Origin: an uncultured Oxalobacteraceae bacterium
Lineage (GTDB): Bacteria; Pseudomonadota; Gammaproteobacteria; Burkholderiales; Burkholderiaceae
Direction of reading: 5' to 3'
DNA: 5,506 bases
Assembly (NCBI GenBank): GCA_946479705.1
Contig: CAMLHI010000169.1
Span: 1 to 5,506 of the forward strand
Position numbers and translations under genes: made by a program. The notes below the pieces were generated by a model. The model made no database searches, was not told where the DNA came from, and was given only the letters and a program-made list of their open reading frames with translations. The first letter of the stretch is position 1; every line of letters starts with the position of its first letter. Of the stretch, positions 1-5,506 are shown one piece after another.

Positions 1-1
1 C

Positions 2-28
2 AAAAAAACGGCCGGCAAACGCCGGCCG
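2..28 (-). terminator. Rho-independent terminator after the small peptide gene
   Basis: Positions 9-16 and 21-28 are perfect inverted repeats (8-bp all-GC stem) around a 4-base loop (17-20). On the minus strand the stem is followed directly by seven T residues (8 to 2), the standard intrinsic terminator layout. It begins 22 bases after the stop codon of the 84-residue peptide gene. On the plus strand no T-run follows the stem, so it acts on leftward transcripts only. It marks the 3' end of the kinase/peptide transcription unit. Confidence 0.93.
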
Positions 29-50
29 CTTCGCTGGGGCTGGGCGGACG

Positions 51-305
51 TCAGCCGCGGCCGGACAGGAAAAATGGAATGGCGCCGGCGGCGTTGTCCA
101 GTTTTTGCTTGACCGCGACACGGTCCATGGCGATGGCTTGCTTCGGCGGCAGCTTGCGCAGGGCAGGAATCTGGCTCGGCTCGATGGCGATGCCGATCGC
201 GCTCAGGGCGGTGACCGGATCTGCCATCAGGTGGGCACGAAAACCGTCGTCGCTGGACAGTTTTTCCATCAAGCGATCCATATTGGGTGGAAATTGCGAT
301 GCCAT
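51..305 (-). CDS. Small putative RiPP precursor, NHLP-related/Nif11-like leader peptide (84 aa)
   Basis: Encodes an 84-residue peptide. Residues 9-38 (MDRLMEKLSSDDGF, then FRAHLMADPVTALSAIGI) match the pattern of NHLP/Nif11-type leaders: an amphipathic helix, then 'F R..L..DP..AL...GI'. Residues 52-69 (LPPKQAIAMDRVAVKQKL) resemble the second helix of the 'NHLP-related RiPP peptide' (putative modified peptide) family as I remember it. The tail, about residues 71-84 (NAAGAIPFFLSGRG), is hydrophobic and Gly-rich and would be the core. There is no Cys anywhere and only Ser81 in the tail, so lanthionine or thiazole chemistry in the core looks unlikely. The start at 305 is chosen because AAGGA (316-312) lies 6 bases upstream; Met9 and Met13 lack comparable sites. 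It lies 44 bases downstream of the kinase on the same strand and is closed by an intrinsic terminator. Leader resemblance is seen; modification and function are inferred. It could instead be an unmodified secreted or regulatory peptide. Confidence 0.8.
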   Translation of the reverse strand: MASQFPPNMDRLMEKLSSDDGFRAHLMADPVTALSAIGIAIEPSQIPALRKLPPKQAIAMDRVAVKQKLDNAAGAIPFFLSGRG

Positions 306-349
306 CTTGGTTCCTTTCAGGTGGTAACACTTGGAGGTACGACCGTTGT
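306..349 (-). other. Kinase-to-peptide intergenic gap, no promoter or terminator seen
   Basis: These 44 bases separate the TAA of the kinase (352-350) from the ATG of the peptide. They hold the peptide's ribosome binding site. I see no hairpin with a T-run and no convincing -35/-10 pair, which fits read-through from the kinase into the peptide gene. A weak promoter inside the 3' end of the kinase cannot be excluded. Confidence 0.6.
312..317 (-). promoter_or_regulatory. Ribosome binding site of the small peptide gene
   Basis: Read on the minus strand the bases are AAAGGA, followed by 6 bases and then the ATG at 305-303. This is the strongest Shine-Dalgarno match near any start in the window. 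It fixes the start of the 84-residue peptide and indicates that it is translated independently of the kinase upstream. Confidence 0.85.
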
Positions 350-3300
350 TTACACGACATCCGCAGCCGATGCTCCCTGACTGGCTTGCTCACCCACCGC
401 ATGGGCCATCACCTGGTCGAACGCGTGGGCAAAAGCAGGCATCAGCTGCGTTAGCGCAGATCGTTTGTGCGCCAGTAAATGGTACTCCACTTCGCCCGCC
501 ATCAGGTGCAGGTCGGTCGCCGCCAGATTGCCTGCCGCCCCTTTTAGTTTGTGGACCAGCAAGGCCGCCTGGTCGAAATCGTCCTGGTCGAGGGCCGCGT
601 TGATGTGCCCGAGACTGTCGCCAAAATCGTCCTTGAAGAGGCGTAGCAGACGCATCAGCAGGGCGTGGTTGCCGCCCAGCCGGCTCATCGCCAGCGCCAT
701 GTCGATGCCTTTTAATTCAGGAAAATTATTTTCCTTGAAGTGGTCTTTCTGTTGTGGTTGCGCAACAGCCAAGTTTGCATCGTTGTCAATTTGATCGCGC
801 GGCGCCACCCATTTGGCCAAGGTGGCGAACAGGGTGGCGGGATCGACCGGTTTGGTGACGTAGTCGTTCATGCCCATGGCCAGGCAGCGCTCGCGGTAGC
901 CGCTCATGGCGTGGGCCGTCATGGCGATCACCGGCAGGGCCGCGTGGCGTTCCTGGGCGCGGATGCGCTGGGTGGCCTGGTAACCGTCCATCTCGGGCAT
1001 CTGGATATCCATCAGCACGGCGTCGTAGGCGTTCGCGTCGACCAGGCGCAGGGCTTCGGCGCCGCTGTCGGCCAGGTCCACCAGCACCCCGGCGCGCTGC
1101 AGGATTTCGCCGGCCACCTGCTGGTTGATGGCGTTGTCGTCGACCACCAGCACGCGTGCTCCGCCAATGGCCGGCACGCTGGCGTAGGCGAAGGGCAGCG
1201 CGTCGGCCGCCGGCAGGGTCGCTTCGTAGCCGAGCGCGGACAGCACGCCGTCGAGCAGCAGCAGCGGCGTGACCGGCTTGACCATGAAGGCGTGGATGCC
1301 GGCCTGCTCGGCGCCCTGGCGGATGTGGTCGCGCGCGTAGGCGGTGACCATGATGATGGCCGGGATGGCGGCCAGCGAGGTGTCGCTCTTGATGCGGCGC
1401 GCCGTCTCGATGCCGTCCATTTCGGGCATGTTCCAGTCCATCAGCACCACGTCGTAGTGCTCCAGCTGCAGCGCGAACAGCGCCGCTTCGCCCGAGCCGA
1501 CCGCGCTGGCGTCGAAGCCGAAGCTTTGCAGCTGCGCTTCGAGCATGGCGCGGGTGGGCGCGCTATCGTCGACGATGAGCACCTTGCGTCCGCGCGCGTC
1601 GCCCTGCGCCACCAGCTCGCGCGCGTCATGCACGGGCGAACAGGGCAGGGTGATGGTAAAGCTGAAGCGGCTGCCCATACCGGGCTGGCTGTCGAGCGAG
1701 ATGGCGCCGCCCATCTTGCCCACCAGTTCCTGCGAAATGGCCAGGCCCAGGCCGGTGCCCCCGTACAGGCGCGTGGTGCTGGCGTCGGCCTGGGCGAAGG
1801 CGCGGAACAGGCGTGCCTTCTGGTCGGCGTTGATGCCCACGCCCGAATCCTCGACCGTGAAGCGCAGGCTGACCTGGCGCTCGTCGGTGGAATCGCTCGC
1901 GCGCAGGGGATCGAGTTCGACGCGCAGCTGGATGTAGCCCTTGTCGGTAAACTTGAGCGCGTTGCCGACCAGGTTGACCAGCACCTGGTTCAGGCGTAGC
2001 GGATCGCCCTGCAGGATCGGCGGCACCCCGGGAGCGGCCCAGACCACCAGCTCCAGGTCCTTTTCGGCCGCGCGCCAGGAGAACAGGTCGGCGATCTGGC
2101 TGAGCGTTTCGGACAGGTCGAAGGGCACCACTTCCAGTTCCAGCTTGCCCGACTCGATCTTGGAAAAATCCAGCACGTCGTTGATGATGCCCAGCAGGCT
2201 GTTGCCGGCCCGGCCGATCTTGCGGAAGTAGTCGAGCGGCTTGGCCGGCAGGTCGAGGTGGCTGCCCAGTCCCGCGAAGCCGAGGATGGCGTTGATCGGG
2301 GTGCGGATCTCGTGGCTGATATTGGTCAGGAATTCGCTCTTGGCGCGGTTGGCCGCCTCGGCCCCGGCGCGCTCCTTCTCGATCACGCGCAGCGCCTTGG
2401 CCTTCTGGAAGGCCGACACGAACGGTTCCTTGAGCGCCATGATCAGTTCCAGGTCGCTCTGCTCGAAGGCCATCGGGGCCTGGCGCTTCTCGAACACCAG
2501 GTAGCCTTCGATCTGCTGGTCGACCCGGATGCGCACCGCCAGCACCGCCGAATCGGGATGGGCGCGGGTGCGCCGCGGGCCGGTGACGTAGATGTCGGCG
2601 GCGATCGAGTCGGCATAGGCGACGTAGCGGGTGGCCGCCTCGTCGAGCGACATGCTCGGTTCGGCCGCCAAGGCACCGTTGCGTTCCCAGGCCACGCGCC
2701 GGATCAGGGTATCGGCGTCGGCGCCGTCGCGCACCAGCGCCCAGGCGGCGTCGCAGCCCTGGATGAAGCTGGACTCCTGCAGGATGGTTTGCAGCAGGGC
2801 GTCGAAGTCGAGCTGCTCGTTGATCGACTTGACGATGGCGTTGAGTTTTTCCAGGTGCTGGGTGCGCGAATACACCAGCTGCTGCAGCATGGCGCGGTGG
2901 TGTTCCAGGCTGCGCACGCGCCAGCGGTACAGGCCATACGCGCCCAGGCCGGCGGCCAGCGCATAGGCCAGCCAGGCCCACCAGGTCTGGTGCCAGGCCG
3001 GCAACACTTCCACCGGCAAGGCCAGTTCGCCCTTGCTCCACACGCCGTCACGGTTGGCACCGCGCAGGCGCAGGCGGTAGCGGCCCGGACCCAGGTTGCC
3101 GTAGGCGGCCACGCGGCGGTTGGCGTCGCTCTCGATCCAGTCGCGGTCGTAGCCGTCCAGCCGGTAGGCGTAGCGGTTCGCTTCCGGGGCGGAGAAGTCG
3201 AGCACCGCCATCTCCACTTCGAAGCCCTTGTTGCCCGGCTCGATGCGCAGGCCGGCGCCACCCGGCGCGCTGAGGGCGCTGCCCTTGAGGCGCAGGCCGT

Positions 3301-5356
3301 CCACGCGCACCGAGCTGATGACCACCGGCGCGCGGTAGCTCCAGGTCGACAGGCGCTCCGGGTGCACCACGGCCAGGCCGGCGGTGGCGCCGAACACCAG
3401 GTCGTGGTCGGCCGTCTCGGCGGCTGCGCCCTGGAAGAAGGTCGGCACGCCCACCCCATCGGCGGCGCGCAGGGCGCGCACCTTGAGGGTGGCGGTGTCG
3501 ATGGTGGCCAGGCCGTCGGTGGTCGAGGCCCAGATGCGCCCGTCGCTGCCCAGGCGCAGCGAGGCCACCGCTTCGCTGGGCAGGCCGTCGGCCAGGCCGA
3601 GGTGGCGAAACACCGGCACGCCGGCGGCGTTGCGCGACTCCAGTACGCTGATGCCGCCGCCGTGCGAACCGACCCACAGCCTGCCTTGGGCGTCGATGGC
3701 CAGGGCGGTGATCACCGGGTCGGCCAGCCCGCCGGGCGTGGAGGGCCGGGCGGCGATGCGTTCGATGCGATCGCTGGCCAGGTCGAGCCGGTTCAAGCCA
3801 TTGCGGGTGCCGATCCACAGCACATTGCCGGGCGCCGCGGCCAGCACCTGGACGCGGTTGTCGGACAGGCCCGCCGGTCCCTGGGTGTAGCTGCGCACGG
3901 CGCCGCTGGCCGGGTCGTAACGCAGCAAGCCGTCGAAGGTGCCTAGCCACAGTTCGCCCTCGCGCGCCAGCACGCTGCCCACGCGCGGGTAGGGATTGGC
4001 CAGCGGCAGGGCCACGCGGCGCACGCGCTGGCCGTGCAGGGAAGTGTGGTAGAGCCCGAGCTGGGTGCCGATCCAGGCTTCCTGCGGCTCGGCTTCGGCC
4101 AGGGCCAGCACCATCCGGTTGGGCAGCGCGCTGTCGGGCTTGGCCGGGTCGGGGCGCTGCAGGACAGTGCGCGCGCCGTCCGGGTTGACCAGGTCGATGC
4201 CCTGGTCGGCCAGGCCGAGCCACACCCGGCCGGCCGCATCGCTCATGGCCGCCGATACCGCCGCTTCCAGCATGCCTTCCGAGCCGTACACGGTCTCGAC
4301 GGCGCGGTTGGCCGGGTTGTGGAAGTCGACGCTGCGTTCGTTGGCCACCCACAGCAGGCCGCTGGCGTCGCGCAGCAGGGCGGCGGTGCGGTCGTTGCCC
4401 AGGCTGTTGGGCACGGCGGGCTGGTGCTGGATGCGGCGGCCCTTGCCGCTGGCCGCGTCCAGTTCGATGATGCCGCCGCCGTAGGTGCTGGCCCACCAGC
4501 GGCCGGGCACCGCCTCGGCCAGCGCCAGGACCATGTTGGCGCCGACGTCGCGCACATTGCCGATGTCGGCGATGGCGGCGCCGGCGCGGTCCGCGTCGAC
4601 CACCCCGATCCCGCTTTTCAGGGTGCCGAAGGCGATCTGGCCGCGGCTGTTTTCGGCCAGGGCCAGGACCGCGTCCTTGACGCTGGCGCCGTCGTGGCCG
4701 CGCACCAGAACCGGCGCAATCGCCCCGCTGGCGCCGTCGCGGCGCGCCAGGCCGCCCACGGTGCCGATCCACAGATCGCCGTGGCGGTCCACCCGCAGCG
4801 CGCGTACCGGCGCGTCGGCGCCGGCTATGGGCACGTGGGCGATGGCGCCGCTGCGCGGATCGAGCCGGTCCAGGCCGCCCGCGCCGCCGATCCACAGCAC
4901 CCCCTGGCTATCGCTGGCAATCGCCGTAACGGCCTGGCTGGCCAGCCCCTTGGCGCCATCGCCGAAGCGCACGAAGCGTTCGCTGCGCTTGTCGAACATG
5001 GCCAGTCCGCCGCTGGCGGTGCCGACCCACAGGCGGCCCTGCGGATCGACATGCAGGGTTTGCACGAAATCGGCCGGCAGCGAGCCGGCGTCGGCGCCGT
5101 CGTGCAGGTAGCTGCGCATGCGGTAGCCGTCCCAGCGCGCCAGTCCGCGCTGGGTGCCGACCCAGATGTAGCCGTCGCCGTCCTGGGCCAGCGCCATCGC
5201 CACCGGGTGCGGCAGGCCGTCTTTCAGGCCGAGGTGATTGAACAGCGGCGTGGACAGGCGGTCCCAGCGCTCGGCCGCATTGCCGCACGCGGCCGCCGCC
5301 AGCAAGGCGCCGGCCAGCAGGCGCCGAAGTGAGCGGGCAGACAGGGGATTGGGCAT
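350..5356 (-). CDS. Two-component regulator propeller hybrid sensor histidine kinase with two REC domains and Hpt (1668 aa)
   Basis: A membrane-bound hybrid histidine kinase. Residues 1-28 form a signal peptide (RSLRR, then a Leu/Ala core; cleavage near 27/28). Residues 35-670 carry 14 'LWVGT..GL..D'-type propeller strands, consistent with two seven-bladed periplasmic propellers as in HTCS-type sensors. A Y_Y_Y domain spans about 720-786 (YAYRLDGYDRDW) and a single membrane helix 790-812. A coiled coil (813-848) and a GAF-like region (about 848-985) follow. HisKA has the H-box SHEIRTP with His1015. HATPase_c has Asn1128/Asn1132, DSGVGI (1170-1175) and GGTGLGL (1199-1205). REC1 has Asp1263/1264, Asp1307, Thr1338 and Lys1360. 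REC2 has Asp1406/1407, Asp1450, Thr1480 and Lys1502. Hpt has HKLKGAAGNL with His1602. All catalytic and phospho-acceptor residues are intact. There is no C-terminal DNA-binding domain, so the phosphate must go to a separate regulator. The ATG at 5356 is the only ATG between the in-frame stop at 5413-5411 and the signal peptide; its ribosome binding site is weak. The ligand is unknown. Confidence 0.97.
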   Translation of the reverse strand: MPNPLSARSLRRLLAGALLAAAACGNAAERWDRLSTPLFNHLGLKDGLPHPVAMALAQDGDGYIWVGTQRGLARWDGYRMRSYLHDGADAGSLPADFVQTLHVDPQGRLWVGTASGGLAMFDKRSERFVRFGDGAKGLASQAVTAIASDSQGVLWIGGAGGLDRLDPRSGAIAHVPIAGADAPVRALRVDRHGDLWIGTVGGLARRDGASGAIAPVLVRGHDGASVKDAVLALAENSRGQIAFGTLKSGIGVVDADRAGAAIADIGNVRDVGANMVLALAEAVPGRWWASTYGGGIIELDAASGKGRRIQHQPAVPNSLGNDRTAALLRDASGLLWVANERSVDFHNPANRAVETVYGSEGMLEAAVSAAMSDAAGRVWLGLADQGIDLVNPDGARTVLQRPDPAKPDSALPNRMVLALAEAEPQEAWIGTQLGLYHTSLHGQRVRRVALPLANPYPRVGSVLAREGELWLGTFDGLLRYDPASGAVRSYTQGPAGLSDNRVQVLAAAPGNVLWIGTRNGLNRLDLASDRIERIAARPSTPGGLADPVITALAIDAQGRLWVGSHGGGISVLESRNAAGVPVFRHLGLADGLPSEAVASLRLGSDGRIWASTTDGLATIDTATLKVRALRAADGVGVPTFFQGAAAETADHDLVFGATAGLAVVHPERLSTWSYRAPVVISSVRVDGLRLKGSALSAPGGAGLRIEPGNKGFEVEMAVLDFSAPEANRYAYRLDGYDRDWIESDANRRVAAYGNLGPGRYRLRLRGANRDGVWSKGELALPVEVLPAWHQTWWAWLAYALAAGLGAYGLYRWRVRSLEHHRAMLQQLVYSRTQHLEKLNAIVKSINEQLDFDALLQTILQESSFIQGCDAAWALVRDGADADTLIRRVAWERNGALAAEPSMSLDEAATRYVAYADSIAADIYVTGPRRTRAHPDSAVLAVRIRVDQQIEGYLVFEKRQAPMAFEQSDLELIMALKEPFVSAFQKAKALRVIEKERAGAEAANRAKSEFLTNISHEIRTPINAILGFAGLGSHLDLPAKPLDYFRKIGRAGNSLLGIINDVLDFSKIESGKLELEVVPFDLSETLSQIADLFSWRAAEKDLELVVWAAPGVPPILQGDPLRLNQVLVNLVGNALKFTDKGYIQLRVELDPLRASDSTDERQVSLRFTVEDSGVGINADQKARLFRAFAQADASTTRLYGGTGLGLAISQELVGKMGGAISLDSQPGMGSRFSFTITLPCSPVHDARELVAQGDARGRKVLIVDDSAPTRAMLEAQLQSFGFDASAVGSGEAALFALQLEHYDVVLMDWNMPEMDGIETARRIKSDTSLAAIPAIIMVTAYARDHIRQGAEQAGIHAFMVKPVTPLLLLDGVLSALGYEATLPAADALPFAYASVPAIGGARVLVVDDNAINQQVAGEILQRAGVLVDLADSGAEALRLVDANAYDAVLMDIQMPEMDGYQATQRIRAQERHAALPVIAMTAHAMSGYRERCLAMGMNDYVTKPVDPATLFATLAKWVAPRDQIDNDANLAVAQPQQKDHFKENNFPELKGIDMALAMSRLGGNHALLMRLLRLFKDDFGDSLGHINAALDQDDFDQAALLVHKLKGAAGNLAATDLHLMAGEVEYHLLAHKRSALTQLMPAFAHAFDQVMAHAVGEQASQGASAADVV
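3350..5254 (-). other. Propeller-repeat sensor region of the kinase (about residues 35-669)
   Basis: Fourteen strand-type repeats begin at about residues 63, 108, 153, 194, 240, 286, 334, 377, 426, 468, 512, 559, 607 and 652, spaced 40-50 residues apart. The best copies read YIWVGT, RLWVGT, VLWIGG, DLWIGT, ELWLGT, VLWIGT and RLWVGS, each followed by G-L and an aromatic or Asp. Repeats at 240 (IAFGT), 286 (WWAST), 334 (LWVAN), 607 (IWAST) and 652 (LVFGA) are degenerate. Fourteen copies fit two seven-bladed propellers. This is the likely ligand-sensing module. Confidence 0.85.
5273..5356 (-). other. Signal peptide region of the kinase (residues 1-28)
   Basis: The n-region ends in Arg8-Ser-Leu-Arg-Arg12, the hydrophobic core is residues 13-23 (Leu/Ala/Gly), and a c-region CGNAA follows. 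A type I cut after Ala27 or Ala28 is likely. Cys24 follows A-A-A, which is a poor lipobox, so lipid anchoring is unlikely but not excluded. I see no other Cys between residues 25 and 790, typical of an exported domain that avoids disulfides. The segment supports periplasmic placement of the propellers. Confidence 0.8.
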
Positions 5357-5446
5357 GGGGCGGTGGCGATGGGGACGCGGCGGGAACGCCGGCGTCCGAC
5401 ACTGTGCATATTACTCGCAGGATACTCACTTGTCGGGGCGGTGTCC
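5357..5446. promoter_or_regulatory. Divergent intergenic region between the kinase and the plus-strand gene
   Basis: This 90-base gap separates the kinase start from a divergent start at 5447. Its central part (about 5399-5434) is distinctly richer in A and T than the flanks, as expected for promoters in a high-GC genome. It holds the candidate kinase promoter (5408-5436) and, on the plus strand, a weaker possible -10 (GATACT, 5421-5426). Inverted copies of CCGACA lie at 5396-5401 and 5436-5431, which could be regulator half-sites or -35-like elements. No terminator is seen. Confidence 0.6.
5408..5436 (-). promoter_or_regulatory. Candidate sigma-70-type promoter for the kinase/peptide unit
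   Basis: On the minus strand CCGACA (5436-5431) is followed by a 17-base spacer and TAATAT (5413-5408). Each hexamer matches consensus at 4 of 6 positions and the spacing is ideal. Transcription would begin near 5401, leaving a leader of about 45 bases before the ATG. This was assigned by eye, so moderate confidence only. Confidence 0.4.
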
Positions 5447-5506
5447 ATGAAAACGGCCGCGCCTGTCGCGGCAGGGAAACGGCGGCGGGGCGGACGTCCG
5501 GCCGGG
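5447..5506 (+). CDS. N-terminal fragment of a divergent gene, possibly a TetR-family regulator (cut by window edge)
   Basis: An ATG at 5447 opens a frame that stays open to the window end: MKTAAPVAAGKRRRGGRPAG, 20 residues. A short Ala/Pro start followed by a basic 'KRRRG.RPAG' stretch is typical of the N-terminal arm that precedes the helix-turn-helix of TetR/AcrR regulators. The position, divergent from a membrane sensor gene with a shared 90-base promoter region, also fits a regulator. Only a weak G-rich ribosome binding site is visible (about 5435-5441). With 20 codons the family call is tentative; another basic DNA-binding protein, or a chance open frame in GC-rich DNA, is possible. Confidence 0.45.
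   Translation, partial: MKTAAPVAAGKRRRGGRPAG

Noticed and set aside
740..1999. Long plus-strand open frame (419 codons) opposite the kinase
   Set aside because: It is antisense to HATPase/REC coding sequence with perfect catalytic motifs. The translation is a low-complexity Gly/Ala/Val/His/Gln/Arg mix with no domain. Such frames are common opposite GC-rich genes.
2258..3946. Long plus-strand open frame (562 codons) opposite the kinase
   Set aside because: It is in the same antisense phase as the other long plus-strand frames, with the same compositional signature, no recognisable motif and no convincing ribosome binding site. It is a shadow of the kinase's GC-rich codons.
3048..4895. Arg/Pro-rich minus-strand frame (615 codons) inside the kinase
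   Set aside because: It is an out-of-phase reading of the propeller region with extreme Arg/Pro/Gly content and no domain, while the overlapping frame is a clear kinase.
5280..5300. Cys24 as a lipoprotein attachment site
   Set aside because: The preceding residues are A-A-A with no Leu/Val/Ile at -3, so the lipobox is poor. A single-pass sensor kinase with an ordinary type I signal is the simpler reading.
4034..5332. Long plus-strand open frame (432 codons) opposite the propeller region
   Set aside because: Its periodic 'GADPQ'-like repeats are the reverse reading of the propeller 'LWVGT' codons, so the apparent repeat protein is an artefact.
4908..5429. Alternative minus-strand start upstream of the kinase, in another frame
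   Set aside because: It begins with GTG, overlaps the kinase out of phase and becomes Arg/Gly-rich. A frameshift is not needed because the kinase frame already supplies a complete signal peptide from 5356.
5491..5500. 10-bp palindrome CGGACGTCCG, with a related 9-base string near 44-52
   Set aside because: Both are short GC-rich strings; the right-hand copy lies inside the start of the divergent reading frame and the left-hand one overlaps the end of the peptide gene. This gives no support for an operator or attachment-site pair.
1..5506. CRISPR array, tRNA/rRNA, insertion sequence or att site
   Set aside because: No spaced direct repeats, cloverleaf, transposase motif or terminal inverted repeats were seen. 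The repetitive DNA at 3350-5254 is explained by the protein propeller blades.

Overview
The window is high-GC DNA (G and C dominate, especially at third codon positions) that reads as chromosomal sequence of a betaproteobacterium. The closest match I can suggest is the Oxalobacteraceae (Massilia/Duganella/Telluria type), which commonly carry very large propeller-type hybrid sensor kinases. That placement rests on codon style and gene type only; no rRNA or marker gene is present.

Layout, read on the minus strand: positions 5356 to 350 hold one 1668-residue membrane sensor kinase. In order it has a signal peptide, 14 recognisable propeller strands (two seven-bladed propellers by inference), a Y_Y_Y domain, one membrane segment, a coiled coil, a GAF-like region, HisKA, HATPase, two receiver domains and an Hpt domain. 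After a 44-base gap with a clear ribosome binding site comes an 84-residue peptide gene (305 to 51). Its N-terminal half looks like a NHLP/Nif11-type RiPP leader and it ends in a short hydrophobic, glycine-rich tail. A perfect 8-bp hairpin followed by seven U residues (28 to 2) then ends the transcript. At the right edge, on the plus strand, the first 20 codons of a divergent gene (5447 onward) look like the basic N-terminus of a TetR-family regulator. The 90-base divergent intergenic region contains a plausible promoter for the kinase and a partly symmetric, relatively AT-rich core.

Interpretation: the kinase probably senses a periplasmic ligand through its propellers and passes phosphate along His1015 > Asp1307/Asp1450 > His1602. 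It has no DNA-binding output domain, so a separate response regulator outside the window is expected. The co-directional, terminator-bounded small peptide is the most interesting item. It suggests a sensor kinase transcribed together with a putative ribosomally made, possibly modified peptide. No modification enzyme or exporter is visible, so that system is inferred and not shown.
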